From NCBI RefSeq assembly GCF_950101795.1, contig NZ_CATNLZ010000032.1, positions 186,001 through 250,000 on the forward strand: a stretch of DNA of 64,000 bases, given 5' to 3'. Below the pieces are notes generated by a model. The model was not told where the DNA came from. It saw only the letters and a list, made by a program, of their open reading frames with translations, and ran no database searches. The position numbers and the translations under genes are program-made. This DNA comes from Nocardioides sp. T2.26MG-1. Lineage in GTDB: Bacteria; Actinomycetota; Actinomycetes; Propionibacteriales; Nocardioidaceae. Of the stretch, positions 8,588 through 17,992 are shown in pieces; position 1 is the first letter of the stretch, and the number at the start of each line of letters is the position of its first letter.

Positions 8588-9847
8588 TCAGAGCAGCGGC
8601 CGCAGCGGCCCGAGCAGCGCCTCGGTGAACTTCCGGTGCAGGTCGCGGGCCTCCCACTCGGCGCGGGTGAGCTCGAGGGAGTTCGACTCGTCGGTGCGGT
8701 AGATCTCCTCCATCGTCTCAGCGAAGCCGGGGTCGATGATCTCGACGTTGATCTCGTAGTTGCCGGTGAGGCTGAGCCGGTCGATGTTCGCCGTACCGAC
8801 CGTCGACCAGGTGCCGTCGATGGTGGCGGTCTTGGCGTGCACCATCGCGTCGCGGAACCGGAAGATCCGCACGCCGGACTCGATCAGCTGGGAGAAGTAG
8901 CCGCGCGAGAGCCAGTCGGCGACGATGTGGTTGGACTTGTGGGGGAGCAGCAGGCGCACGTCGACCCCGCGCTCGGCGGCGTCCTTCATCGCGTCGACGA
9001 AGTCCTGGTCGGGCAGGAAGTAGGCCTGGGTCATCCAGACGTTCGTCGAGGCCCGGTTGATCGCCTCGATGTACATCGCCCGGATCGGGAACATCCACAG
9101 CCGCGGCACGTTGCGGTGGATCCGGATCTGCGGCTCCCAGGTCGACGCGGTCTCGAGCAGCAGCGGCCGCTCGCTGGTGCCGAGCCGGCGCCGCCGGTTG
9201 AGGTTCCAGAAGTCCGCGAACGCCCGCTTGAGGTCCCACACGCCCGGGCCGGTGATCCGCACGTGCGTGTCGCGCCACTCGGTGGCGTACGCCGTACCGA
9301 TGTTGTAGCCGCCGACGAACCCGACCGCGTCGTCGACGACGAGGATCTTGCGGTGGTCGCGGCCGTAGCGGCGCAGGTCGTAGAACCGCAGCCCGGCGGG
9401 GTACACGGGGTAGCGCAGCACCCGCATCGCCGCCGGGAACCGGAGGAACCGCGGGGAGACCACGAGGTTCGCGAAGCCGTCGTAGATGCAGTAGACCTCG
9501 ACGCCGCGCGCGGCGGCCGCGGCCAGCGCGGCCTTGAACCGCTCGCCGACCTCGTCGCCCTTCCAGATGTAGGTCTCGAAGAGGATCTGCCGCTGCGCCC
9601 CGTCGATCGCCTCGATCATCGCGTCGAAGAGGTCCTGGCCGTAGGTGTACGTCGTGAGCGCCCCGTCGCCCACGGGCACCTCGCGCGGCGTCGTGACCGG
9701 GAACGGCTTGGGCTTCTTGCCGCGCCGGCGGTAGGAGTCGACCAGTGACATGCCGATCGCGATCGCCAGCTGGATGCCGACGACCGTCAGCAGCGTGCGC
9801 CGCAAGACCCGGAGCACCCGCTCGGCGATCGACATGCGGCTGCTCAC
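8588..9847 (-). CDS. Phospholipase D / cardiolipin synthase-like protein
   Basis: A 419-residue membrane-anchored phospholipase D superfamily enzyme. A hydrophobic segment lies at residues ~15-35. Two HxKxxxxD motifs follow: [11 protein letters not shown] near residue 170 and [11 protein letters not shown] near 345, the second followed by STVGTANID. This arrangement matches bacterial cardiolipin synthases, which transfer phosphatidyl groups, although the usual two N-terminal membrane helices are reduced to one. GTG 9847 is favoured over ATG 9835 because a TAGATT -10 box (9854-9859, minus strand) stands exactly 6 nt upstream. It is divergent from uvrB. Confidence 0.87.
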   Translation of the reverse strand: MSSRMSIAERVLRVLRRTLLTVVGIQLAIAIGMSLVDSYRRRGKKPKPFPVTTPREVPVGDGALTTYTYGQDLFDAMIEAIDGAQRQILFETYIWKGDEVGERFKAALAAAAARGVEVYCIYDGFANLVVSPRFLRFPAAMRVLRYPVYPAGLRFYDLRRYGRDHRKILVVDDAVGFVGGYNIGTAYATEWRDTHVRITGPGVWDLKRAFADFWNLNRRRRLGTSERPLLLETASTWEPQIRIHRNVPRLWMFPIRAMYIEAINRASTNVWMTQAYFLPDQDFVDAMKDAAERGVDVRLLLPHKSNHIVADWLSRGYFSQLIESGVRIFRFRDAMVHAKTATIDGTWSTVGTANIDRLSLTGNYEINVEIIDPGFAETMEEIYRTDESNSLELTRAEWEARDLHRKFTEALLGPLRPLL

Positions 9848-9915
9848 GAGGCCAATCTAGCGGTCGCCCGTCGACGCCCGCGCCACTGTCGGCGGGCCCG
9901 TCTACGCTCGACTCC

Positions 9916-12036
9916 ATGCGACCTGTCACCGATCTCGAACGCCGGGTGGCGCCGTTCAAGGTGGTCTCCGACTACCAGCCGTCCGGCGACCAGCCCGCGG
10001 CGATCAAGGAGATCACCCAGCGGCTCCAGGCGGGGGTCCAGGACGTCGTGCTGCTCGGTGCGACCGGCACCGGCAAGACCGCCACGGTGGCGTGGGTCGC
10101 CGAGCAGGTGCAGCGGCCGATGCTGGTGATGCAGCCCAACAAGACGCTGGCCGCGCAGTTCGCCAACGAGCTGCGCCACCTGTTCCCCGACAACGCGGTC
10201 GAGTACTTCGTCTCCTACTACGACTACTACCAGCCCGAGGCCTACGTCCCCCAGACCGACACCTATATCGAGAAGGACTCCTCGATCAACGAGGAGGTCG
10301 AGCGGCTGCGCCACTCCGCGACCAACAGCCTGCTCACCCGGCGCGACGTGATCGTGGTCAGCACGGTCTCCTGCATCTACGGCCTCGGCACGCCGCAGGA
10401 GTACGTCGACCGGATGATCCGGCTCAAGGTCGGTGAGGAGCACGACCGCGACTCGATCCTGCGCCGCCTGGTCGAGATCCAGTACACCCGCAACGACATG
10501 TCCTTCACCCGCGGCACGTTCCGGGTCCGCGGCGACACCCTCGAGGTGTTCCCGGTCTACGAGGAGCTCGCGGTCCGCATCGAGTTCTTCGGCGACGAGA
10601 TCGAGCGGATGATGACCTTGCACCCGGTGACCGGCGAGGTCGTCACCGAGGACGAGGAGCTCTACATCTTCCCGGCGACCCACTACGTCGCCGGCCCGGA
10701 GCGGATGGAGCGGGCGATCCGCGGCATCGAGCTCGAGCTGGAGGACCAGCTCGCCAAGTTCGAGCGCGAGGGCAAGCTGCTGGAGGCGCAGCGGCTGCGG
10801 ATGCGCACGACGTACGACGTCGAGATGATGCGCCAGGTCGGCTCCTGCTCGGGCATCGAGAACTACTCCATGCACATCGACGGCCGCACCCGCGGCTCGG
10901 CGCCCAACTGCCTGCTCGACTACTTCCCCGAGGACTTCCTGCTGGTCGTCGACGAGTCCCACGTCGCGGTGCCGCAGATCGGCGGCATGTACGAAGGCGA
11001 CATGTCCCGCAAGCGCAACCTGGTCGACCACGGGTTCCGGCTGCCGAGCGCGATGGACAACCGGCCGCTGCGGTGGGAGGAGTTCCTCGACCGCATCGGG
11101 CAGACCATCTACCTCTCCGCGACGCCGGGCAACTACGAGCTCGACAAGGTCGGGGGATCATGCGTCGAGCAGATCATCCGCCCCACCGGCCTGATCGACC
11201 CCGAGGTCGTGGTCAAGCCGACCAAGGGCCAGATCGACGACCTGATCCACGAGATCAACCTGCGGGTGGAGAAGAACGAGCGGGTGCTGGTCACCACGCT
11301 CACCAAGAAGATGTCCGAGGACCTCACCGACTACCTCCTCGACGCCGGCATCCGCACCCGCTACCTGCACTCCGAGGTCGACACGCTCAAGCGCATCGAG
11401 CTGCTCCGCGACCTGCGTCTGGGCCAGTACGACGTGCTCGTCGGCATCAACCTGCTGCGCGAGGGCCTCGACCTGCCCGAGGTGTCGCTGGTCGCGATCC
11501 TCGACGCCGACAAGGAGGGCTTCCTCCGCTCCGACAAGTCGCTGATCCAGACGATCGGCCGCGCGGCCCGCAACGTCTCCGGCCAGGTGCACATGTACGC
11601 CGACCGGATCACCCCGTCGATGGAGTCGGCCATCGACGAGACCAACCGGCGCCGGGCCAGGCAGGTTGCCTACAACACCGCCCACGGCATCGACCCGACG
11701 CCGCTGCGCAAGAAGATCGCCGACATCACCGACATGCTGGCCCGCGAGGAGGAGAGCACCCAGGAGCTGCTCGAGACCTGGCAGAGCCAGGACCCCAAGA
11801 AGCGCAAGGCGCCGGTGCCCGGGCTCTCCCGGATGGCCGGCGGCGAGGCGGGCCAGCACACGACCGACCTGGCCGGCCTGCCGAGCGCCGAGCTCGCCCA
11901 GCTCATCCAGGAGCTCACCGACCAGATGAAGGGCGCGGCCGCCGAGCTGCACTTCGAGGTGGCCGCCCGGCTGCGTGACGAGATCAACGACCTCAAGAAG
12001 GAGCTGAGGCAGATGATGGAGGCGGGTGCGAAGTGA
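9916..12036 (+). CDS. uvrB: Excinuclease ABC subunit B
   Basis: A 706-residue UvrB of normal length. It has Walker A GATGTGKT (residues 48-55), the damage-verifying beta-hairpin region [10 protein letters not shown] (~100-109), the DESHVAVPQ box, helicase motifs ending in QTIGRAARN, and a C-terminal UVR motif (~residues 670-700) that binds UvrC. UvrB verifies lesions after UvrA hands over DNA in nucleotide excision repair. ATG 9916 is preceded by a TACGCT -10 box 7 nt upstream. uvrA and uvrC are not in the window. The stop overlaps the GTG of the VOC gene. Confidence 0.97.
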   Translation: MRPVTDLERRVAPFKVVSDYQPSGDQPAAIKEITQRLQAGVQDVVLLGATGTGKTATVAWVAEQVQRPMLVMQPNKTLAAQFANELRHLFPDNAVEYFVSYYDYYQPEAYVPQTDTYIEKDSSINEEVERLRHSATNSLLTRRDVIVVSTVSCIYGLGTPQEYVDRMIRLKVGEEHDRDSILRRLVEIQYTRNDMSFTRGTFRVRGDTLEVFPVYEELAVRIEFFGDEIERMMTLHPVTGEVVTEDEELYIFPATHYVAGPERMERAIRGIELELEDQLAKFEREGKLLEAQRLRMRTTYDVEMMRQVGSCSGIENYSMHIDGRTRGSAPNCLLDYFPEDFLLVVDESHVAVPQIGGMYEGDMSRKRNLVDHGFRLPSAMDNRPLRWEEFLDRIGQTIYLSATPGNYELDKVGGSCVEQIIRPTGLIDPEVVVKPTKGQIDDLIHEINLRVEKNERVLVTTLTKKMSEDLTDYLLDAGIRTRYLHSEVDTLKRIELLRDLRLGQYDVLVGINLLREGLDLPEVSLVAILDADKEGFLRSDKSLIQTIGRAARNVSGQVHMYADRITPSMESAIDETNRRRARQVAYNTAHGIDPTPLRKKIADITDMLAREEESTQELLETWQSQDPKKRKAPVPGLSRMAGGEAGQHTTDLAGLPSAELAQLIQELTDQMKGAAAELHFEVAARLRDEINDLKKELRQMMEAGAK

Positions 12037-12470
12037 CGACCGTCAAGCAGGTCCAGGTGACCTTCGACTGTGCCGACCCCCGCGCGCTGTCCCTGTTCTG
12101 GAACGAGGTGCTCGGCTACCAGCTGCCACCGCCCCCACCGGGCTTCGACTCGTGGGACGCGTTCTCCGAGACGCTGCCGGCCGAGCTGCGCAACAGCGCC
12201 TCGGCCTCCGAGGACCCCGCGGGCGCCGGGCCACGGCTGTTCTTCCAGCGCGTTCCCGAGGGCAAGGCGGTCAAGAACCGCGTCCACCTCGACGTCCGGG
12301 CCACTCCCGGCCTCCAGGGCGAGGAGCGGATGGCCGCCCTCGAGACCGAGTGCGACCGGCTGGTCGCGCTGGGCGCCACGCGGGTCGAGCGCCACGAGCC
12401 GAGCCCACCGATGGGCGCCGGCCACATCGTCATGCAGGACCCCGAGGGCAACGAGTTCTGCCTCGACTGA
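12033..12470 (+). CDS. VOC (glyoxalase-like) family protein
   Basis: A 145-residue single vicinal-oxygen-chelate unit pair. It begins [23 protein letters not shown] and ends in [15 protein letters not shown], the hallmark Glu-containing strand of the actinobacterial glyoxalase-like group. Members include metal-dependent dioxygenases, resistance proteins and glyoxalases; function cannot be assigned here. GTG 12033 overlaps the uvrB stop (GTGA), so expression is coupled to uvrB. A complex palindromic repeat begins at the stop codon. Confidence 0.82.
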   Translation: MTTVKQVQVTFDCADPRALSLFWNEVLGYQLPPPPPGFDSWDAFSETLPAELRNSASASEDPAGAGPRLFFQRVPEGKAVKNRVHLDVRATPGLQGEERMAALETECDRLVALGATRVERHEPSPPMGAGHIVMQDPEGNEFCLD

Positions 12471-12582
12471 GGTGGTTTCGAGGCTCGCTTCGCTCGCACC
12501 TCAACCACCGTCAGGCGGCCGTGACCACCGTCCCGGTGGTTGAGGTGCGAAGGCCGCCAGGCCTGAGCCTCGAAACCACCTC
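12469..12582. repeat. Nested palindromic intergenic repeat (REP-like)
   Basis: The outer arms are an exact 18-bp inverted repeat: GAGGTGGTTTCGAGGCTC at 12469-12486 and its complement at 12565-12582. Inside lies a second exact 15-bp pair: GCACCTCAACCACCG at 12496-12510 and its complement at 12534-12548. The element spans 114 bp, starts at the TGA of the VOC gene and ends 42 bp before the MFS gene. It can fold as a long branched hairpin and probably blocks read-through. Sequences of this kind are recurrent in Nocardioides genomes, and I take it to be a REP/MITE-like element. Confidence 0.85.
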
Positions 12583-12624
12583 GCAGATTCGGGCATCCGC
12601 AGACGTCGAACCTAGAATCCCCCG

Positions 12625-13911
12625 GTGACGCCGAGCCTCCGCAGCCCCTATGCGGTCTGGGTGGTCGGCCTCCTGGTCTACCTGGTCGCGGTGTTCCACC
12701 GCTCGTCGCTGGCGGTCGCGGGCCTCGCGGCGACCGATCGGTTCGACATCTCCGCCGCGCAGCTGGCGACGTTCACGATGCTGCAACTGCTGGTGTACGC
12801 CGGGCTCCAGATCCCCGTGGGGCTGCTGGTCGACCGGTTCGGTCCACGCAGCGTGCTGCTGACCGGCACGCTGATCCTCGTCGTTGCGCAGGCCGGTTTC
12901 GCGCTGTCGTCGACGTACGGCCTGGCGCTGCTCGCCCGCGTGTTCGTCGGCATGGGCGACGCGATGACCTTCATCTGCGTCCTCCGGCTGGTCGCCTCGT
13001 GGTTCCCCGGCCGGCGGATCCCACTGATCACCCAGCTCACCGGCACCTTCGGCCAGATGGGGGCGATCGGCGCGGCCGTGCCGATGACCTGGGCGCTGCG
13101 CGAGCTGGGCTGGACCACCGCCTACCTCGTCGCCGCGTCGCTCGGCGTCTTCCTCGCCGTCGCGCTGCTCGCGGTCGTGCGGGACACACCGCAGGTGACG
13201 CACCTACGCGGTCCGGCGCTCTCACTCTCCGCGGTGCGCACCAGCCTCGCGGCGTCGTGGGCCCATCCCGGCACCCGGCTGGGCTTCTGGATGCACTTCG
13301 TGACCCAGTTCAGCGCCACCGCGCTCAGCCTGCTGTGGGGCTACCCGTACTTCGTCCGCGGCGAGGGCCTGAGCCCGTCGGCGGCGGGCGTGCTGCTGAC
13401 GATCATGGTGGTCGCGGTGATGTGCGCCGGTCCGGTGCTCGGCTGGCTGGTCGGCGCCCATCCGTGGCACCGCTCGACGACCGTGCTGACGATCGTCGCG
13501 TCGATCGTCACCGTCTGGACGGTCGTCCTCGCCTGGCCTGGCAACGCGCCCATGTGGCTGCTGGTCCTGCTCGTGACGGTGGTCGGCGTCGGGGGCCCGG
13601 CGTCGATGATCGGCTTCGACGTCGGGCGTACGTCCAACCCGGACGAGCGGCTGGCCAGCGCGAGCGGCATCATCAACCAGGGCGGCTTCCTCGCCAGCCT
13701 GCTGCTGGTGATCTCGATCGGCCTGATCCTCGACTGGCGGACGCCCGGCACCGGCGCGTCGTACGGGCCCGCGGCGTTCCGGTGGGCGATGAGCGCCCAG
13801 TACGTGCTCTGGGCGGTCGGCCTCACCCAGGTCTACCGCTACCGGGTGCTGGCCCGACGGGTCGTCGACCGCGACGAGCTCGAGGGCGTCGACACCACGC
13901 CGGCGGGCTAG
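12625..13911 (+). CDS. MFS transporter
   Basis: A 428-residue major facilitator with about 12 hydrophobic segments. The loop 2-3 signature GLLVDRFGPRSVLL is near residues 66-80. A second related patch (GWLVGAHPWHRS) follows the central loop around residue 275. Substrate is unknown. GTG 12625 is chosen because a TAGAAT -10 box at 12613-12618 is 6 nt upstream. The gene stands alone between the palindromic repeat and the convergent RsbW-like gene. Confidence 0.88.
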   Translation: MTPSLRSPYAVWVVGLLVYLVAVFHRSSLAVAGLAATDRFDISAAQLATFTMLQLLVYAGLQIPVGLLVDRFGPRSVLLTGTLILVVAQAGFALSSTYGLALLARVFVGMGDAMTFICVLRLVASWFPGRRIPLITQLTGTFGQMGAIGAAVPMTWALRELGWTTAYLVAASLGVFLAVALLAVVRDTPQVTHLRGPALSLSAVRTSLAASWAHPGTRLGFWMHFVTQFSATALSLLWGYPYFVRGEGLSPSAAGVLLTIMVVAVMCAGPVLGWLVGAHPWHRSTTVLTIVASIVTVWTVVLAWPGNAPMWLLVLLVTVVGVGGPASMIGFDVGRTSNPDERLASASGIINQGGFLASLLLVISIGLILDWRTPGTGASYGPAAFRWAMSAQYVLWAVGLTQVYRYRVLARRVVDRDELEGVDTTPAG

Positions 13912-13937
13912 GCCTCGACCCCACCGGCGCAGGCCGA

Positions 13938-14396
13938 TCAGCCTCGCTGCCGCACGCACGTCAGACGCCAGTGGTTGCGGCCCGCGGACCGGTCGTAGGA
14001 GATCTCGTCGACCGCGGCCATCGCGAGCGCGAGGCCACGACCGGACTCGGCCTCCTCATCGGGCATCACGACGTCGCTGAGGTCGATGGACGCCGGCATG
14101 CCGTCGTCACCGAAGGACGCGATCAGTGCGTCGTCGGTGGCGGTGAGCCGGACGTCGAAGCGGCGCTCGGAGCCGCCGGACTCGATCCGGTAGGCGTGCT
14201 CGACGATGTTGCCGAGGACCTCGATGACGGCGGTCTCGAACCGGATCCGGTCGACCATCGCGACGTCCTCGTGGTTGGCCCAGAGCTGCTCGAGGACTGC
14301 GTGGACCATCTGCATCATCTCGGGGGTCGCGGGGGCGGAGAGCTCGATCCGGCGCTCGTCGTCGGCGTCGGGACCTGGGATCGTCGGCTCAGGCAT
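13938..14396 (-). CDS. RsbW-like ATP-binding anti-sigma / serine kinase
   Basis: A 152-residue GHKL ATPase of the RsbW/SpoIIAB type. The N-box is FETAVIEVLGNIVEHAY (Glu and Asn that hold Mg-ATP). It is followed by FGDDGMP in the place of the DxGxG box and by GRGLALAM as the G2 box. Such proteins bind a sigma factor or another target and phosphorylate a STAS partner. The start overlaps the end of the STAS gene by 8 bp, so the pair is translationally coupled. It is the last gene of a GT2-STAS-RsbW operon, which suggests the switch acts on the polysaccharide synthase or its expression. Confidence 0.87.
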   Translation of the reverse strand: MPEPTIPGPDADDERRIELSAPATPEMMQMVHAVLEQLWANHEDVAMVDRIRFETAVIEVLGNIVEHAYRIESGGSERRFDVRLTATDDALIASFGDDGMPASIDLSDVVMPDEEAESGRGLALAMAAVDEISYDRSAGRNHWRLTCVRQRG

Positions 14397-14724
14397 CGAA
14401 GGCCCCCTCGACGGTGTCGCGGGGCCTCAGCACCCGATCGAGGTTGGTCAGCTTGAACACCGTCGTGACGGCCTCGGTCGGCCGTGCGACCCGCAGGTCG
14501 CCACCGGCCTGGCGGGCCGACTTGAGGCCGGCGATCAGGGCGCCGAGGCCCGAGGAGTCGAGGAACGTCGTCTCCGCGAGGTCGACGACGATGCGCGACG
14601 TCCCGCCGGCCACCAGGCCGTCCAGGACCTCCTTGAGCCCTCGGGCCGACGCCATGTTGAGACGCCCCTTCGGGGTCACGACGCCGACTCCCTCGGCGGT
14701 GGTGTCGACAGCGAACTCGATCAT
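14389..14724 (-). CDS. STAS-domain anti-sigma factor antagonist
   Basis: A 111-residue SpoIIAA/RsbV-like STAS domain. The phosphorylatable serine lies in FLDSSGLGALI (around residues 54-64), preceded by VVDLAETT. The non-phosphorylated form would bind the RsbW-like kinase encoded just downstream. It is sandwiched in an operon: its ATG at 14724 overlaps the stop of the glycosyltransferase gene, and its 3' end overlaps the kinase gene. A PP2C phosphatase 3 kb away (17952-19142) is a candidate for reactivating it. Confidence 0.9.
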   Translation of the reverse strand: MIEFAVDTTAEGVGVVTPKGRLNMASARGLKEVLDGLVAGGTSRIVVDLAETTFLDSSGLGALIAGLKSARQAGGDLRVARPTEAVTTVFKLTNLDRVLRPRDTVEGAFDA

Positions 14725-16697
14725 GCTGCTCCTCTGCGGGCTGTGGGGGGTGCCGTGGCGGCCGGGTCGAACCCGCGGTAGCGGGCGGCTTTGATGATCA
14801 CCGAGAAGATCGCGAGGTCGAACCCGATCCACGCGATGTTGAACGCCGTGCCTGCGGCGCCCGCGTGGCCGGTGCCGACGCGCACCACGCCGATGATCGC
14901 AGCCACCACGAGGGCGGCCATCGCGAGCAGCTGTGGCCGGACCAGGTGCCAGGGCGGCCGGTCCACCTCCTGGCGGGTCTTCGGGGTCACCGCGAAGTCC
15001 AGCGAGCGGCCCAGGAACACGTTGCCGAACGCCGACGTGAAGGACTTGATCCAGACGGGGAAGAGTGCCAGCGAGTACTGCTGGCCGCGCCAGGTCGGCC
15101 GGCCGGCCGCGACCACTAGGAACAGCAACTGGTTGACCACGAGGAACGGCACCAGGCGGATGAAGAACTCGGTGCTGAGCGCCCGCACCGGCAGCACCCC
15201 GACCGTCAGGTAGATGATCGGCGCGGCGAGGTAGACCAGGGCCGCGAAGCCGGAGAGGTAGCTCCACATGGTCGCGAAGTACATCAGTCGCTGGCCCCAG
15301 GTGAGCCGACGCTGCAGGAGCGGGTTCTCCCGGAACATCACCTGCACCGTGCCCTGCGCCCACCGCAACCGCTGGGTGAGCATGGTCGGGAGGTCCTCGG
15401 GCGCGAGGCCGTGGGCGAGCACCTCGTGGTGGTACGCCGTCCGCCAGCCCAGCCCGTGCAGCCGCATGCACGTGGCCATGTCCTCGGTGACCGAGATCGT
15501 CGCCATCGGCATGATCGGCTGCGCCTCCGAGCCGAGGTCGACGTCGACGGCATCGACCAGAGCCTGCACGGTCTCGACGGCACCCAGTGGGGACCAGTCG
15601 CGGGCGGAGAGCTGGTCGAGGGCGCCGAGGTCGATGCCGGCCAGTCCGTCGTCGGCCTCGCCTGCGCTGCGCTCCAGCTCCGCGATCGCCGCGAGGTCGC
15701 TCTGCAGTGCGGTCAGGTCGGCCGCCACCAGCTCACGGCGCACCGAGGCCACCCGCTGCTGGAACCGGTAGGTCACGTCCATCAGCGCCTCGCCCCGGGC
15801 CAGTTCGCGACGGGCGCGGGAGATGTCGTACTCGATCGAGTCGAGCGCCCGGCGTACGGCGTCGTCGTCGGGGCCGAGCCCGCGGCGCGCCTGTCGCAGC
15901 ACCGACCGAGCCGTCCGCAGCGCGCGCTGCACGCCCGCCTCGACCGCGTCGGCGTAGCGGGAGACGCCCAACTGCATGAGCGCCTCGCGCCGGATGATCG
16001 CGTTGGACCCGCAGAAGAACGCGGCGTTCCAGCCGTCCTTGCCCTGCTGGATCGGTCCGTAGAACAGTGGTGCCTGGCTGCCGAGCGGGTCGTCGTCGGG
16101 GACGTTGGCGAACCACTGGGGCGTCTGCACGAGCGCCATCTGCGGGTCCTCGAAGTACCCGAGGGTGCGGTCGAGGATCGCGGGGAGCGGCACCTGGTCG
16201 GCGTCGAGGATCAGCAGGAACTCGCCCTCGGTCACCAGCAGCGCGTTGTTGAGGTTGCCTGCCTTGGCGTGCCGGGGCATCCCGGCCCACTCGGCCGACC
16301 TGGTGATCCAGCCGATGCCCTCGGCCTCGGCGGCCTCCCGCATCTCGGGACGGTTGCCGTCGTCGAGGACCCAGGTGCGGTGCGGGTAGTCGATCGCCAG
16401 CGCCGCCCGCGCGGTGCGCATCACCAGGTCGATGGGCTCGTTGTACGTCGCGATCAGGACGTCGACGGTGAGCCCGGGAGCGGCGGGGGGCGGTTCACCG
16501 CGCTCCTTGAGTCGCCACATCGCCAGGCCGAAGAGCAGGGAGTCGACCAGGCTGAAGGTCTCGGCCAGCACGAGGGGGACCGCGATCCACCACGCGTCCC
16601 AGTTGACCGAGAACACCCACCGCCACGCGACGTAGTTGACCCCCAGGAGGGCGGTCAGAAGCACCACGAGCCGGATGACGAGCAGTCGGCGGGGCAC
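14721..16697 (-). CDS. Cellulose-synthase-like family 2 glycosyltransferase with helical insertion
   Basis: A 658-residue membrane GT2. Two N-terminal helices (~5-25, 35-60) lead into the catalytic domain, with VLDDGN (Asp112/113), LDADQ (Asp165, Asp167), TED (404-406) and QRLRW (442-446), as in processive BcsA-type synthases. At least four C-terminal helices follow. Between FFCGSNAIIRREAL (~240) and the TED motif (~404) there is an insertion of about 155 residues, rich in Arg, Ala and Glu and predicted helical; BcsA has about a dozen residues there. I see no PilZ domain, so cyclic-di-GMP control is not evident. GTG 16697 is chosen because a TACGGT box (16704-16709) is 6 nt upstream; ATG 16730 would add 11 residues. 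Confidence 0.85.
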   Translation of the reverse strand: MPRRLLVIRLVVLLTALLGVNYVAWRWVFSVNWDAWWIAVPLVLAETFSLVDSLLFGLAMWRLKERGEPPPAAPGLTVDVLIATYNEPIDLVMRTARAALAIDYPHRTWVLDDGNRPEMREAAEAEGIGWITRSAEWAGMPRHAKAGNLNNALLVTEGEFLLILDADQVPLPAILDRTLGYFEDPQMALVQTPQWFANVPDDDPLGSQAPLFYGPIQQGKDGWNAAFFCGSNAIIRREALMQLGVSRYADAVEAGVQRALRTARSVLRQARRGLGPDDDAVRRALDSIEYDISRARRELARGEALMDVTYRFQQRVASVRRELVAADLTALQSDLAAIAELERSAGEADDGLAGIDLGALDQLSARDWSPLGAVETVQALVDAVDVDLGSEAQPIMPMATISVTEDMATCMRLHGLGWRTAYHHEVLAHGLAPEDLPTMLTQRLRWAQGTVQVMFRENPLLQRRLTWGQRLMYFATMWSYLSGFAALVYLAAPIIYLTVGVLPVRALSTEFFIRLVPFLVVNQLLFLVVAAGRPTWRGQQYSLALFPVWIKSFTSAFGNVFLGRSLDFAVTPKTRQEVDRPPWHLVRPQLLAMAALVVAAIIGVVRVGTGHAGAAGTAFNIAWIGFDLAIFSVIIKAARYRGFDPAATAPPTARRGAA

Positions 16698-16782
16698 GTG
16701 CTGACCGTAACCTGCGGTGGCCGGTTCCATGCCGGGCGTGAGGCGCGGTTTGCGCGGGACGCTCCGCGGATACGGTCCGCCC

Positions 16783-17337
16783 ATGACGAACATCGATCTG
16801 GGCCGGCCCGTGCAGGGCGACGTCGTGGAATTGATCCTCGACGACCACCGCCGTTTCGAGGCGCTCCTGCGCGACCTGCGGGACAGCAGCACGGACCGCG
16901 ACGCGGTGCGCCGCGCGTTCGCCACCCTGCACGTGGCGCACGCCGAGGCCGAGGAGAAGCACGTCTATCCCAAGCTCAAGCGCAAGAACGCGGTCGACGA
17001 CGAGGAGGCCGACCACGGGATCGAGGAGCACGCGGAGGGCAACGAGGCATTGCTCGCCGTGCTCGACCTCAAGGGCACCGACACCCAGGCGTTCGACGAC
17101 GCGGTCGAGGAGCTGGCCCGCCTGGTCAACCACCACCTCACCGAGGAGGAGCTGACGATCCTCAACCCAGCCCGGGAGGAGGTCGGGCCGCAGGTGCGCG
17201 CCGAGCTCGGCCGGCTCTTCGTCGAGGAGCGCAACGCCCAGATCGACGCCGACTGCGGCGCGATCGAGAACGTCCGTCGGATCGTCGCCGAGGCGCGCCG
17301 TGCGGGGCTGCTCGACGCCGACGATGACGACGACTGA
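16783..17337 (+). CDS. Hemerythrin-like (HHE) domain protein
   Basis: A 184-residue helical protein with the HHE pattern. Iron ligands are suggested by LDDHRRFEALL (residues ~20-30), HAEAEEKHVYPKL (~53-65), HGIEEH (~77-82) and NHHLTEEE (~115-122). HHE proteins bind a di-iron centre and sense oxygen, iron or NO, or store oxygen. ATG 16783 has a TACGGT -10 box at 16771-16776, exactly 6 nt upstream. The last 14 bases overlap the PAP2 gene. It is divergent from the GT2 gene. Confidence 0.87.
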   Translation: MTNIDLGRPVQGDVVELILDDHRRFEALLRDLRDSSTDRDAVRRAFATLHVAHAEAEEKHVYPKLKRKNAVDDEEADHGIEEHAEGNEALLAVLDLKGTDTQAFDDAVEELARLVNHHLTEEELTILNPAREEVGPQVRAELGRLFVEERNAQIDADCGAIENVRRIVAEARRAGLLDADDDDD

Positions 17338-17992
17338 CTGGTGGCGGGCGGCCGCGACGGTGGTGGCCGCCTGGGCGGTGATCCTCGGTGCGGTCGTCGC
17401 CGTCGGCTGGCTGATCACCAGCCCGCTGCAGTCTTCGGTCGACCCCTGGGACAACGACGCCGTGCGCTGGTTCGCAGGGGAGCGCACCGCGGACCTGAAC
17501 ACGGTCGCGGACGTGGGCACGTTCCTCGGCGAGACCGTGGTCGGCGCGGCGGTCGCGACGGTCGTCGCCGCCGCCCTCTCGCTGTGGCGGCGCTCGATCC
17601 GCCCGGCCGCGTTCTTCGCGCTCGTGCTGGCCGGGATCGGCGGCTTCTACGCCGTGACCACTCTGGTGATCACTCGCGTGCGGCCGCCGGTGCGGATCCT
17701 CGACCCCGGGCTGGTCCCGGACGCCAGCTTCCCCTCAGGGCACGTCGCGACCGCGAGCGCCGTGTACGGCGGCACCGCGCTGGTGGTGTCCCTGCTCATA
17801 CCGCGCTCCCGCCCGTGGATCTGGCTGCTCCTGCTGGTGCCGCTCGGCGTTGCGCTGGCCCGGCTCTATCAGGGCGCCCACCACCCCACCGACGAGCTGG
17901 CCAGCCTGCTCTACACGACCGCGTGGCTGGGTGTCGTCGGCACCGTGCTGCTCAGGCCGGCGCGGGACGGCGGTAGACCGCGACGGCGGTGA
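17324..17992 (+). CDS. PAP2-family membrane phosphatase
   Basis: A 222-residue integral membrane phosphatase with about six helices. The three-part PAP2 active site is present: TRVRPPVRILD (~118-128), SFPSGHVATA (~136-145) and ARLYQGAHHPTDELA (~184-198). Likely substrates are phosphatidate-type lipids or undecaprenyl pyrophosphate at the outer face of the membrane. ATG 17324 lies inside the 3' end of the hemerythrin gene, indicating coupling. The gene end overlaps the convergent PP2C gene by 41 bp. Confidence 0.9.
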   Translation: MTTTDWWRAAATVVAAWAVILGAVVAVGWLITSPLQSSVDPWDNDAVRWFAGERTADLNTVADVGTFLGETVVGAAVATVVAAALSLWRRSIRPAAFFALVLAGIGGFYAVTTLVITRVRPPVRILDPGLVPDASFPSGHVATASAVYGGTALVVSLLIPRSRPWIWLLLLVPLGVALARLYQGAHHPTDELASLLYTTAWLGVVGTVLLRPARDGGRPRRR

